DNA from: Apostichopus japonicus
Taxonomy: Eukaryota > Echinodermata > Holothuroidea > Aspidochirotida > Stichopodidae
Direction of reading: 5' to 3'
NCBI RefSeq assembly: GCF_037975245.1
Contig: NC_092575.1
Span: 7,353,001-7,413,000 of the forward strand
DNA length: 60,000 nt
Shown piece after piece: positions 14,401 through 29,400 of the stretch. A program made the position numbers and the translations under genes. Numbering within the stretch: the stretch's first letter is position 1; each line of letters begins with the position of its first letter. The notes under the pieces were generated by a model that searched no databases, was not told where the DNA came from, and saw only the letters and a list, made by a program, of their open reading frames with translations.

Positions 14401-17400
14401 TGTACAACATGTTTAGAATGCATAACATGTTGAGAATGTGCAACATGTATATAATGTGCAACAAGTTTAGAATGTGCAACATGTTTAGAATGTATAACAT
14501 GTTAAGAATGTGCAACATGTGTTAGAATGTGCAACATGTTTAGAATGTGCAACATGTTTAGAATGTGCAACATGTTTAGAATGTACAACATGTTTAGAAT
14601 GGACAGTAAGTTTTGAGTGTGCAACGTGTTTGTAATGTACAAAATGTTCATAATGTGCAACATGTTTAGAATGTACAAAATGTTTAGAATGTGCAAAATG
14701 TTTAGAATGTGCAAAATGTTTAGAATGTGCAACATGTTTAGAATGTGCAACATGTTTTAGAATGTTTAACATGTTTAGAATGTGCAACATGTTTAGAATG
14801 TGCAACATGTTTAGAATGTACAAAATGTTTAGAATGTGCAAAATGTTCATAATGTGCAACATGTTTAGAATGTGCAACATGTTTAGAATGTAAACATGTT
14901 AAGAATGTGCAACATGTGTTAGAACGTGCAACATGTTTTAGAATGTGCAACATGTTTAGAATGTACATGTTCAGAATGTGCAACATGTTTAGAATGTGCA
15001 ACATGTTTAGAATGTACATGTTTAGAATGTGTAACATGCTAAGTAAAGTGCAACATGTTTTAGAATGTGCAACATGTTTAAGAATGTGCATGTTTAGAAT
15101 GTGCAACATATTTAGAATGTGCAACATGTTTAGAATGTGCAACATGTTTTAGAATGTACAACATGTTAAGAACTTTTAGAATGATATATTCCATATTCCG
15201 CTGCTTGCATGGAAAATGATGTCTGACATTATTATGGCAATCACACAGAAGATGCCTTTAAATTTCTACAGGAATCTACTCACCAACTGAAGGGTACTGT
15301 CCTTGATAGTGATTGGCCAGGGGGAACAACATTTGATGTGTGTAATTAAAATGAAAGGGTCATCAGAATGGATGTGTTCTATTGGTTGAAACTAAGAAAA
15401 GAAGATAAAAAGTACAATATTGATTAGTCAATCAAAACTAAAAGGGGTTATTCATTTTCAGGTTAGTTAGTTTTCTAAAACTGTAAATTCTGTTGAATTT
15501 GTTATAATCTGTTGTTAAGATGCTCCACCATTTTAAGGGACAGAAGTAGTTATCTGTTATTTTAGACCTCAAAAAAAGGTCAATTTTTTTTTGGGAAACT
15601 CAAGCATGTAGAAAATTGCTTTAATTTTTTCTAGAATACAATATTTTCTACACAGGAAGCTTCAAATGGTAGTTAAAACTCACTACTAAGGAGCAGCCAT
15701 TTAGTTTTAACCACATAGAGGATATAACAATGAAGGATATACAATGAGGATATAACAATGTCCAATTATTGCCTGAATATTTATATGGCTTTGGTCAGAG
15801 TGAAAGGAAGAGAATCAAACCTGTGATATCTGCTTAATGGAATTAGATTTTTTGTAGCTGTTGGGGGAAGTTATGACCCACCCTATCTTACCCCATCGAC
15901 ATGCACTCACCTTTAAAGATGATAATTTGATGGTGACCTCAAAAGCTGTCACCGTTTCGAGCATGGCTATCTCGTCTTTGTGGCAAGTACAACCTATAGG
16001 AGTCTGGTCATCAACAAGCTTCACTTCAACATTGTAGACCACCTTGGCGCTGATTGCTCGTTTTCCTAACTGGGAGCACTGGATGTAAAAATCTTTCACA
16101 ATCTGAGCAGGAAAAAATAGGTCAAATATATATCTATCTATATATTTATATATATTTATGTATAATGTATAGACCTACAGCCTAACACAACAAGTCTGAC
16201 ATTTTCATTAAGATTAAGGAAAGCCTAAATCCAATGCTCACATGGAATCATGACAGTCATACCACATTGTATTCACAATATTGCTCACCATGAATCCTGT
16301 AAAAAGGTTCCAGGGTCTTAGAGCACAATGAAATGTGTTAATAAGGGTCCAAGACATTAAAAGCACAATGAAAATATGTTATTAAGGTTCACCACCTTCG
16401 AAGCACATTTTAAAAAGCATTTCTTTGAAACAGCTACCTTCCCACCCACTTTCCATTTAAATTTATCCTTCACTGTTCGAAAGAAAAATACAACAAGTAA
16501 ATTAAGTACATTGGAAATATATTCTTTTACCTAGAAAACCACTAATAATTGTCCAAAAATCAACACAAGAAGCTGCTTTTAACAGAAAGCAGTCGCCGTA
16601 TCTTCATATATGATGAAGGACACAACTTAGAGATTTCGTGAATCCAAGGGTTAGTCTTTACTTCCCCTCTTACCCCCTCCCCTCCTCCCCTACTTGGGAA
16701 CCTATAGTAGCTTTGAAAAGGGTGACTAATCCAAACGCTTACCTCTCCACCGGACTTTGTCGTTCCGAGGGGAATCCCAGTTATACGTGGAGGACATTCT
16801 CCCTTTAGTAACTCCTCCAGGCTTGCACTGACTTGAGCTGAGAGTCATAAGAGAGGTTTGCGATAAGTGACAAGAGGATGACAAGATGTTTTGACAGACG
16901 ACTAAATAACGTACATCGTATGAGAGAAATCCAACGCTTTTCTACATTCTACACGGAAACATTTAATGAATCACTGCACTCAAGATTTTATAAGTTTTTA
17001 CCAGTGTCACATGCAAGCAATATTTGCAATAGAAGACAGACTTGAAGATCTTTGAAGAAAAATAAAAATGCAGTTCAACAACAGAAACCAATTTTGTTCC
17101 TCTAGCCAAAGATATTATTTGAAAGTTACTCAGATTTACAGTAGCATGTTAAATGTTTGTGCTTTTTGTTGAAAAACACTAATTTATACCCCAAAAGAAA
17201 CAAAAGAAGGATTGTAACATTGCAAAGCACAAACTCACTGATCAGAGTTTGTAATTAATATTTATACTTATTGTTCAGCTACTTTTTTCTCTTAAGAGGT
17301 ATTTCTGGTTGGAAAAAGGGGAAGATTATCTTACAACTATCCAGATAAGATTTATACTTCCATGAGATCATCTGTACAGGATGAAACAACTTACTTGTTT

Positions 17401-20400
17401 TCTCCAAAGATTCGTCTTTCTCCTTTTCAGATTTGGCCTCTGCTAAACCAAATGATAAACTGTTTGAAAAAGAGAAACCAAAAAAAAAAATTATTCCATT
17501 GAAAGAACAAAGAGTTAACTATTACATCAAAAGAAATATGATTCATGCACCTAACTGATAAATGAAAAACAATAAATCCCCCCAAAAAATATGGATTGAC
17601 ACCAACAATTAGGCTCATGGCACATGCTGCCCATCCATTAGCAAATAAACATTGGCACACTACACATATATACACTACTAGCTGGCCCTGCCTACCAGCT
17701 AACCTCTCAATTTTTATCTGAAAAACATGGGTTGCATTAAAGCTGGCCACACAAATGCCCTGACTGAGTGCTGTGACCTAGTTTTTCGATTGTGGTGAAG
17801 ACCCCATAGTCTTACGACTTACTCCAAGGATGACCTCTCTTTTGTTTATGGTAGGGGTGTTCATTTAGGTCCCATGCAAAACTAATTTCCCTGTGATCCA
17901 TTAAAGATGTTTAACACTGTGCAGTGTAAGTCGTTAACTGCCACACACTGCCTTACTTGGGAAAACGTTTAAGTTTCCTCTGATGAAGCTGACAAGAATT
18001 AAAACTATCAATTAAAATCATGATTAGTCATGTAATCTTTGAGCACTGGCACATTTCCCAACTATCCAAGATTTTCAAACTTACTTTTCTTTGACCATTT
18101 ACAGTTCTAGAGATTCATGTTTTTTCTTTTCTGTCATGAAACCTATACACATACCTCGGTTGAGTGATGGGGACTTCCTCCTGGTTCCTGATCTTCACCC
18201 TCAAATGATAGATTTCACTCATCAGACAGGGTGGTTCGTGGTCGATACTGATGGAGACCTTGGAAGAGCGTGAAACGATACTGACGAAAGAACGAAGAAG
18301 AAAAAAGATGATGTTGACCGTAAAGTTCTCCTTTTCAAACATAGCTTCCGCTCATGTTTAACTAGTTCCAGATTTGGATGAGAGAAAAACAACTTTGAAA
18401 TGCCAGCAGCCACTTTCTACTGTGAGTCAAGATTTTGATGAGCTTTGGCCTTCAGCAAGGAATCAATCATTCTCATAGCCTTTTCGAGTACATTATAACC
18501 TAACAATACAGAAGTTTGTAAATTGTTAATGAATAGACCATGAAAGGATGGCAAGGAAAAAGCCAGCTTTTAGTAACTTACATCTCTGTTTTGCAAACTT
18601 TTCCTTGGCGATCAATTTCCCTAATCTAAGCCATGACCCATAAATGTTCCATTAAAAGGGGCCCAAATCATGAAATACATACTCCCTGTTGCATAATGCC
18701 TAAACTGCACATTGACTGATTTGATTACAATTGCTTGCACATTGACTGACCGTGAGTATTAACCAACAGCACACATACATTGATCAAAAACCCTGGGAGG
18801 AATTTCAATGTCCGATTCCATCGCAGACATTGTTTAATACCCATCAAAGTCCCCCCCCCCCCCCCCCCCGCCCCCAACTTTCCAGCTTGCAACCCATCTT
18901 ACAAGCTTCCCATAGTTTGGAACAAAAGCTTGGGCTTACATTGTGGGCATAACGTATCAAGTAAGTATACAATGTATACAAAACTCACTCGGTTTCTGCT
19001 TGTATTTTAATTGCATTCCAGTCTTGTTGGCCATCCAACAATGGACCTCTTCTGCTTGAGATACTCTCCAGGGGGTTCAGGAGGAACATGGCATCACCCC
19101 CGGCTCCGGACCATCGTAAGACGGCACACCTGCCGTTCTCATCACCGAGGCAGAGAGATAAGGATTGAATCTATGAAGAAACGGGCAAATTACAAATTTA
19201 CTAGCCTTGTGCCCACTTGTCACTGCACTCATGGGGATCCTTGGAGAGGAGGATAGCAATGTAAAGGAGGCTGATAGAAAGAGACTTGGACAAATCAAAC
19301 TGTGTGCTGTATAATCTATCCTAGGGAACCTATCCATCCTTTAGTATGATACTAACTAGAAAGCCAGTTAGCTTTGTGATTCCTTGCCATACAAGTTGCT
19401 GAAAATTCAAAATACTGCAGCTATCTGACTAACGTAGAAAAAATGAATTAAAATTGTCCAAGAATTAAGAGAGAACCAGAACTGGTTTTTAGCAATCCCT
19501 TATGGGCATCAACCATGTCATTCACTGGTAAGGATTTTAAAGTATAGAATTTTAAACCAAACTGTTTCAATATCAAGAAAAAACAGTCTTCCTATGTGCA
19601 TACAGACACATTTTTACCAATTGTGAGCAACCAACTCTTAAATAAATGGTGAGAGTTATATGACATTGTTTATTCATTGCAAAATACTTTGTGGACAACT
19701 TCCCTCCCCTCCCCCCCCCCCATTTGAGATAACCTTTTGAGCCCTTGAGCCAGTTTGTGCCCATTTGAGATAACCTGTTGACCCTTAAAGCTCAGACGGG
19801 AAAGCTGATAGGAAGTTGAAGTTCATGTTTAAAGCAAGAGTATGAACTCTTTGAAGCAGATCGCATTACCTGGATGCCAGGTATGTTTCGTTCAAAACCT
19901 ATAGAGCCTTTTCACAGAACAAAACTGAACTGAATTTGACCAAACTTTGTTCACCAAAAGAAAGACATAGCATTTGAGAATTCACAGATTAATTGTAGCT
20001 TTAATTTTAGAGTTATCATGTTAAAAAGGTTTTGACCTCTACCAGTTTCAATAGGATTCTTACACTCACCAAGCTGGATCTACATAAAGTATGAAGTTCA
20101 AGAAAGATAAGTACTTCTTGTGTTGTTATTGTGTTTACAAGATTTGCAGACTTTCACTTAAATGTTGACTAAAAATCACCTTTGACCTCCACCAATTTCA
20201 ATCGGGTTTTTGATCGCAACAAGCTGAATCTACAGACCACGTATGAACTTCAACAAAGATGTACTTTTTGACTTTTCGCTTGTTCACAAAGTTTTCAGAC
20301 TTTGACCTCTGTTGACCTCAAATGACCATTGAACTTCACCCAAAAAAAATAGACTTCTTGTACTCAATATGACAGATCCACATACCAAGTATGAAGTTAG

Positions 20401-23400
20401 TCCACCATTATCATTTTGAGTTACCATTGTTACACGCAAGTGTCATAAACATACATGCACAACCACATGCCATCAACATCACTTAGATTCCTTGTGCCAT
20501 CAGCCGGAATCAACAAAGTCTCTGGATAGCTATATAATGTATAAGCCTCATAGATATTCTTTCATTACTAATAAACATTCATCTCTTCACTACATTCACC
20601 GATGTTCAGTTCAAACACTGACAAGTTTCTTCTCCTGTGGAAAGCGATAAGCTGGCGAGTAGCCTTTCCTTTCAATGGCCATAAAATAGGAGAAAACAAC
20701 TTCCCTTAAACTCCACCCCTCCCCCTCCTCCCCCTCCCATCTCTGCTTCCTCACTTGCTGTACGCCAATGACGACAGGCTAGACAGAGAGGCTATGAAAT
20801 TGTTGCAGACAAAGATTATTGCATGTTGTGGCAAAAGTAATTTTCAGAGTCTAAATTTCATCTCACTTTTTACAAGAATTACAAATAGTGTACTGAAGGT
20901 AATAATAACTCAAATCATTTCTGTAGCATTCATCCCATTATCGGATCAAGGCTACATTGACCGGAATTAAAATCAAGTTTCCTTCGAAAATCTCTGCACG
21001 ATGATAAATATTTAAGTTTTAAGATTCCTGCATCTCTTTGTAGAAAAACTTACGGCGAGTTTTTTGCCGACATCCTCGGGAAGGGCGACAAAATCAAACA
21101 GGTGAACTTTGACCTGGCCAGGAAGTAGATACAGGTCACCCTGTTGACTATCTGGGAGAGGTTCTTCCGTCTCCGTCTCGACCGTCCCCTGGGTAGAGAG
21201 CTGATGTCCGTCACATACGATGCAATGCTGGTTGTAGGCCGGATTACTGAAGAAGACTGTCAGCTTGGAGAAGCGGATTGGAAAAGGGCCCAGAGATCTG
21301 GAGGTAGAAAAATGCAAAGTTAATGTTTCTGTGTTAAGTAAGAAACACGGGAGCAAAAATGTGATGCGGTCTATTTCTACCTAAATATTGATAATCTTAA
21401 GAAAGGCAGAAGTGTTTAAAAATGATAAATGGAAAATTTGAATGTATCTGTTTTACTTTTCTCCTGTTTAGATGCTTATGGTTAAATCTGTAAACCTAAA
21501 AAAAATCTGACTTTAAAAAAGTTCAGGCATGGTAAAAATTTGGAAAGAGAAGAGCAAAGTAGAAAAGAAGAAAAAAAAACAATTCATAGCAATTTGCAAG
21601 AGTTGGTGAGGCTTGCAGATTCCTGTCAGACACTGCTGAAGAGAAACCACTTTTAAGTCAGCCTACAACTATCACACCAGATGTACACCACTTCTATTGT
21701 AATTTGCATATTAAAGAGTTAAGCAAGTCATCCATTCATTGTACCTTCTGTTGTTAAGTAGTTGACAACACCTGTAAGAATAACCATTCTCAAATGCACC
21801 AGATGTACATCACTTCTAATGTAATTTGCATATTAAAGTGTTAAGCAAGTGATCTATTGATTGTACCTTCTGTTGTCGGTAAGAAATAGTTGATAGCACC
21901 TATAATGAACACTACCCTCAAATACATCAGATGTACACCACTTCTAAAGTAATTTGCATATTAAAGTGTTAAGCAAGTCATTCAATGATTGTACCTTCTG
22001 TTGTTGGTAAGAAATAGTTGATAACACCTGCAAGGATCACTACCCTCAAATGCACCAGATGTGCACCACTTCTAATGTAATTTGCATATTAAAGTGTTCA
22101 GCAAGTCATCCATTGATTGTACCTTCTGTTGTCGATAAGAAATAGTTGATAACACCTGTAATGAACACTACCCTCAAATACATCAGATGTACACCACTTC
22201 TAATGTAATTTGCATATTAAAGTGTTAAGCAAGTCATCCTTTGATTGTACCTTCTGTTGTGGGTAAGAAATAGTTGATAACACCTGTAACGATCACTACC
22301 CTCGAATGCACCGAGATTTAAACAATTGTTGTCATGACAGCAGAAATAGCTGTTTCAAGAAAGTCATTGAATATAGGTAAACTAATACAGAAAAAGTAAT
22401 AAAAGCAAAGAAGGTAAACCCCAAACTTCCCCCTCCCACCCCACCCCCTAAGATAGGCACCACAAATATACAAACGATACAGCTAATGTATCCTCTCTTT
22501 ATTTCTTTGATGAGGTATAGATTACCTGAGGCAGACTTGTAACTGTACTTTACTGTCTGCGGAGAAAGCCTTGCTGGTGAATAATCCCTTACACTCTACA
22601 AACGGGACCAGGTTCTGCATCTCCACCTCGAAGGAGAGCGGCGTATCTGGCGGGGCTGAGACTTTATCCTTCCAAGACTGGCGGGCTGCTTCCACCGCCT
22701 CTATTGCACATCCTGGTTCCGGTTCGGGAGCATTGTTCTTTTGAAAGACAAAGGAATGATTCAAATGTAATTGGCGCTGTGACAGGAGAACGTATTCTCT
22801 TTAAAACCTCTGCTTCCCGTTAACTTTTTCATCAATGACACATGTTGTCATGATCCCTCGGCTAGCTGTGACCAATTAATTTTTCTTAAGTCTAAAGATC
22901 ATCCAATGTACACAATTTCTGTTGATTGATGATAAAATTGATTGATTGATTGCGATTGATTGCAAATTTGACTGGATGTTAGTAAACTGTAAAACCAACT
23001 ATACACACATTTATCAAAAGTTGGAAAACAAACTATACTGTGTGACAAAGGAACAAGTTTACAGTCAGATTCCATCGCAAACACTGTTAAAGCATTAATT
23101 CTTCCGGGGGGGGGGGGGGGTGCTTTGCTTTCTTTGCCTTTTCTTCTGCTACTTGGTTCCTGGTCTTCAAAAGGTTTGGGCCCTTTTTTGGGGTAACGAC
23201 CCAAAGTTTGAAGTTTGGCTTCAGATCGCAAGAAGAGATTTTTAACATTTTAAAGAATGGACCGATGCAATGAGAAAGGGTAACAAATTGGTGGGGGGGG
23301 GAGAAGTATGGATAAAAACAATACTCACAGACATCACTCTTATTAAGTTGACTTGTATTCTAGTTTTCTCTTCACGAGAGCACTGGGAATCTGAATTATT

Positions 23401-26400
23401 TGGCCGTGAAGAAAATGATTTTATTGTTGAGATTTTGACTACGATTTCACGTATATATTTCCCCACATGTCAAATGTGTTGTTACCCTGTCGACTGGAAA
23501 ACAAATAGTGGACTCATTACAGCTTGTGTCTTCATAGTTTGTATGAGAAAGGTCTTTGAATGTTATATAGTTATTTCATGATTCCAATAGCATAATTAAA
23601 AAAAATCTTAGTATCTTAAGTTTATTGTTTTCAGTGACTGACTCATTTGGCCTCACAGCCAAAACGATATACCATGAAGAATGAAGCGCATGACTTTCAA
23701 ATAATTTGCCTTCGTACTACATGAATTACAAATGAGTTAGTCCACCAATCATAATACTGTATGTTTAGGCAATTATTCATGTTAGTCATAACTATGATCT
23801 CACTTTGTACATGTGCATTTGGAATTGTGGAAAAAATTTGGGCGCACCTTACCTTTACTTACATGACTAATTGCTGCTTTAATATTACTATGTTTGTGAG
23901 GTCTGATTAAAATGCAGAGGTACCTAACACATACAGGTAGTCTTGCATTAATGCCAATGTTTAGAAAAGGATTTCATTTCAACAAACTACTAAAACAAAG
24001 ATTACAACAATCTAATTACTCCTTCTAGCATTTTCCAACTTAAATATGGGAAAAACAGGGAAAAATCCCAGATTGTTTCGAAAGCTTCTCTTTGTTTCCA
24101 AGCTTATACATAAAACATGACTTATAAGCGACAAGCGTAGCATGAAATAGGATCTCAACGAAGTGGATTGTGGTTATGTGACCGATGATTTAAAACACAT
24201 ATCCTGCAATATTATTCCTGTTCAATTTTACAAACTAAAAATAATAATTTTGAATATATTCCTAACCATACCAGCAACATTAAGTTGCACAATCTGAGTG
24301 ACTTTCACTCAAAATTAAGGTAAGGATACATCTCCCTAGAAGCTCCAGGCTAATGGTAACATAGTCTTCAATGCTAGCAACCAAATACGCACACCTGGAG
24401 AAAAATGAAAAAAAAGTAGAAAAAGTTTACACTTTGTGTATTTATTTTTAGTGGGGAAATGGATTTAACACTTCCGTACATAAATCTTTATAGTGCTGGA
24501 TTTGTGAAGTAGGTTTATTGCATTTCAATTCATTTCGATAAGGTTAAAGCAGTGTATACAGTCCATAGCCCATGGGCTGCTCACAGGAAATTTAAAGAAA
24601 ATGTGGACGCAGCTAAAAGAACGAAGGATATGCGAGACGCCGGTTTCCTTGTGGAAATATATAGACCACAAAATGTTGGTTTGGACAGAGCTTGATCTTT
24701 GAAATACTTGGTGACTACTACAACCGCTTGCGCAACATTACACTCTCAATCAAACAAATTTTTAGTGAGATGGAAAAGAGAAAATGGCCCTCTAACAGCT
24801 AAATATATTTCTGGTTGTGTCGCACGAAGAAAGAACATTTTTGTCCGTGCCGATTCTGTGTTATTAATAACGATATCTTTTTGTAGGGATGTACACAGTA
24901 GTAAGACCTGTTTGTCCTGGTCAGAGCTGTGGGGTTTCCCCTTACCTGAGTGATGTAATCAGTATGGATGTCAATAACTGCCACCATCTTTCTAGTCTGT
25001 AATCCCAAGTCACTCTCCCGAGTAGCCTGCAGCACAGAGACACAACAAAATAGTTAATCACTGAAACAAGTTCCAACTGACATAAATTTCATGCAGACAT
25101 TAACAATACTTTCCAATATCATGACACAAATTTGCATAGCTTTGGACAATCTCACCTCTTTATGATTCAACTTCAAAAATGTATTAAACAACAGATAAAC
25201 AACAATGGAAATTATGAATGAAGTAGTGAGCCACTTTTGCATCTGAAATCTATAAATGTGACAATAACAAGGCTAGACACAACCAATTCCTGAAGATGAC
25301 TTGTATTAGTGCCCTCTTTGTAGTCAAACCTCCCCAAACCCCCCTTCTTCCCCCCCCCACCCCTTCTTTCCCCCTTCTCCATCCCAAACAAGGCAATTCC
25401 TTTGTGGATAGTCTGAAAATTTCACAGAATGTGGAAAAATTTGGTGCCTGGTTAGGCTCACTACTCTGCAAACATACACTTCTACTAGTAATCAAACATT
25501 TACATGAAGTAGTATTCAGTATCAGCCACATCCTTTCTTTGGATTTCTATTTACTGTACATGTCAGTTTCAAGGGCCAAGGGTGTGGCAAAAAACCATCA
25601 TATACTACAAAGAGAAATTTCACAGAGAGACTTTCTCAAATGTTCTAGAATGCATCCATATAAATTAGGTTACATCATCTGAAGTAGTTTGAAGGTGATT
25701 TGGAGGGGTGGGGGTGTGGGGTTTGGGGCATGATGGTTAATATCCCATTGGCCGACATGTCCACTCTGAGCAACTTTAACCAAGCATTAGTTTCTGCTCC
25801 TCATACAGACTTACGTGAGAGCCTTGCTGTAGTCCTTGGCATGATAATACTCTTCACCCATTTGAACCACTGCAAAAAATCAGAAGAAATACATTGGAAA
25901 ATAGTCACATATATTTATTAACTAGCAAAATACTCCTATTTTAACATTAATTGAAATAAGCTGTATGGGCAAAATACAGAATTGCTGATAGATATTGGAA
26001 ATTCATGACATGTGAAGTAGTTCTATGTGAGGGGCATAAAAAAAAGGTATGAGATTAAGAGGTATACTTCATTTGAGAGGAGGGGGAGGGGGGGGGAATG
26101 GTTTCTTGATTTTATCTCAGAAATTACAAAAATTATGTAATGATGGAATATTTGCATGGTTAAAGGAGAAATAAACTCTGGGTTTGTGCAGTGTACATGC
26201 CGTAGGGGATAATTTTCTAATTCCTTTTGTGAAATAAGTAAGCAAAATAAAGTTTCCCTGAATTTTACGCGAATTTCCCAATTATTTTTTTACCCATTTG
26301 AACCACGGCCATTTTGTTATTTTGAGAATTGAGGGTGCTTCAAAAGTGAGATAGGCGAGCCACTTCGTAACTTCAAAACAATGAAGCTTTGTATACGAGT

Positions 26401-29400
26401 TATAGTCTATTCACACTATGTTTGAGCATCTCGCTTAGCTTATTTTGCCGGATAAAAAGCCTGAATGCCAAGCCTTTGGATGTAAGTAACCCTATCGCTA
26501 GGACTGAGTATGCGGTGAAAGCAATCTAAACAAGGTAAAATCAAATCGTTGAAAAGATCCCAAAATTTATATTTCCACTAATATTTGTTATAATAATAAA
26601 TTTTACACACTTTTTAAGCATTTTTTAAGGTTCAATATAGACAAAAGATATTTTTGATCGATATTTATTCATTACTATTGTTGAAAGTACAATTCTAATT
26701 ATTTTAGGGATTGGCAACTATTTTTTCTTGAAATACGCCAAGTGGCTCGCTTTCGTCACGGTACATCCGGGAACTGGCTCAATTCGAACAAAATGGCGCA
26801 ACACATAAACTACATTGAAATCGATTTTTCATCTCAAAGAAGGAATTTTTATGCATTTCTATTGCTTTTACTGGAAAGACCATCTGTCAAAACGTAAGAA
26901 TTGATGCAAAAAAAGCTAGGCTTTATTTCTCCTATAATGTTCATGATCCATATATGCAAACCATATGAAAGTTAAGGACATATTTCTACAATACAATACA
27001 ATAATAACAATACAACTTTTGCGTTGATGGGAATTTTCTCTCTCATGAAACATCACCAAGAATTGCCTTTGTACACAAACCTTTATGATTTAACATGACC
27101 AAGCAGCTTTAACCTAACATCGAGTGGGATTATTTAGAAATTATTAAAAGTTGACTTACTTAAATATCTCTTCATTCTAGCTGATTTGTACTTCTTGAAT
27201 TGAGCCACAGCACTGCTCAGGAGAGGAATGATAATCCACTGAAAAGGAAGAACAAAACAAATAGATCCTAGCATAAGAAGTGAAAGATGAAAGAACTACC
27301 AACAGAATACTAATGATGTAAAAAGCATCCACTCAGCACCTTCATCCATAACAAAAAACATCTAAGACCAGAATTAGTTATTTATTATATTCTCTGAGTA
27401 TCTACACATTTTCATATCATTCCTTTTAATTTTTGGAAGGAAAAAACAGGAAACAAATAAAAAACAAATTGATCCCAGTGTAAGAAGTCCAGGATGACAG
27501 AACTAGGAATAGTATAACTTACGAAGTAAACCTATCCCCTCACCTTCTACATCCATAAAAACCAACACCAAATAATACCAGAATTAGTTATTTTAATCTC
27601 TGAGTATTGACACATTTTTAACATAATTATTTTCTCTTTTAGATAAAAAGGTAAGAGGAAAGGAGGTGGTTGGCGGGTGGGTGGCTAAACAACCCTGCAT
27701 AACACATAAAACTATAACATATATCTTTTTCTCTTTATTATTTGGCATAAGTCAATAACACAAGATATCTTCAATATTATAAACTTAGTTTCTTTGAGAG
27801 AGAATGCATGGATGGAACATTCGAATAACACTTAACACTATCAACCAAGAGTTGCAATAGATCTTCATTTTTGGGCCTAGTCATTGCCGATGAATTTCCT
27901 GAGTAAAAACAAGTTACTGACTGGAGTGACTGTTTTACCTCTACCACTAGTTGACAAAATTGTTCGAGTGACTCCACTCTAATTAATTAAGAAGTTAATT
28001 AAGAAATGAAGTTCCTCGAGCCATGACTCATTACAACACTACCTGTAGGGTTCTTCTTTATGAGTAACATGGCGTATCTCTTTGTTAGACTGCACATGAA
28101 GAAGATGGCTACAATCTCAAACAATCATAATAATAATAATTAACAGTTCTTATATAGTGCAACTTACAGTAAAGTCTCTCTGCGCTGTACTTAACCCTGG
28201 TCATTGGTAACTTGTCACACCTACACACCAAAGTGTGCACAATTCAAACAATCTCTCCTGGGGCACCACAGTACACCACAGCCACGTGTCCCCTGGGGGA
28301 CTTCCCATAGGGTGCAGCCACAAACTGGCGCACGCAACTATATTTACAAATCACCTCGCAAGTCCCCATTTATACACCTGTGTGAAGAGAGGCAATGGAG
28401 ATAAAGTGCCTTGCCCAAGGACACAACGCAATGATCTGGCCAGGGCTCGAACCTGTAATCCTTAGATCACAAGTCCACTGCCTTAACCACTTGACCACAA
28501 CGCCATTTACTTATCTGCTCCTTTCAGCAAACTTCATTGGCAAAATTCTCGGTCAGATTTTCTGTTCACGCTTAACCTCAAATTAAACTCAGGGAAAGGA
28601 TTCTACTTACCGAATGATCGACTTGTAACTCCAAGAATTGCAGGGCTTGGATACCTTCTTTCTCTGTCTGTGCGTCAGGAGGGTCGATACTTTGATGCCC
28701 CTGCCTCCAAGGCCTCTGCCCAAAGAACTCCAAATTGTCCTTTTCCTTGAGAGGGTTAGGCTCGGGCATGCTGGTGGCAGCCTACAAAACAGGAACGAGA
28801 CGACTCGTTTACGACTGAATCTATCGAACGACTCGGTAAGGCCAACGACATACACAATGTTTCGTTTCTACCCTTGATTCAGCAATAAAAGATGTTGTAA
28901 AGGGGGTTTGTGGATTGTTCAACCATGTTTCCACATATATTTTGCATTTTGAAACACCAATGCTCTCATCCAAACAACGAATCAAGTCCTAACATATCTT
29001 TTCAAACGTTTATAACAGCATAACCAGAGATCTAGTAAACACACACATTAATCAAATAAGATACGATACCACAAAAACATTAGAAGACTAAAAGGGGTCC
29101 CTCCTTTGCGGTATCCAAAACCCCAAGACAAATGAGCTGTATTTAATCCACTTACATGGCACAATCCCCTGCAGAGCTGTTTACGAGCAATGGCGTGATT
29201 TGCTGCTTGTTGGTAATAGAAACCGGGATGTTGTGTCTGGATTGCGGTCAAGCCCAACTTGATGGCCTCATCAAAGAGATCACCAAATATACTGAACCTG
29301 TTTCGAGAAATTTTTGACAATAAAATCACCATGATACCAATCATTTGAGAAATGCATTCCTTAATTTTTTTAGAACTGCTGAACTCTGATTTACTGGACT

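Noticed and set aside
14028-15152. Long open frames encoding MFRMCN or MLHILN repeats on both strands
   Set aside because: They are the translation of the 18-bp minisatellite, whose period is a multiple of three; no start, splice or conservation evidence.
23107-23231. Candidate TRAPPC11 exon with a Lys/Glu-rich reading
   Set aside because: The segment at 23329-23390 fits both the family sequence ([14 protein letters not shown]) and the required phase exactly, so this one is not needed.
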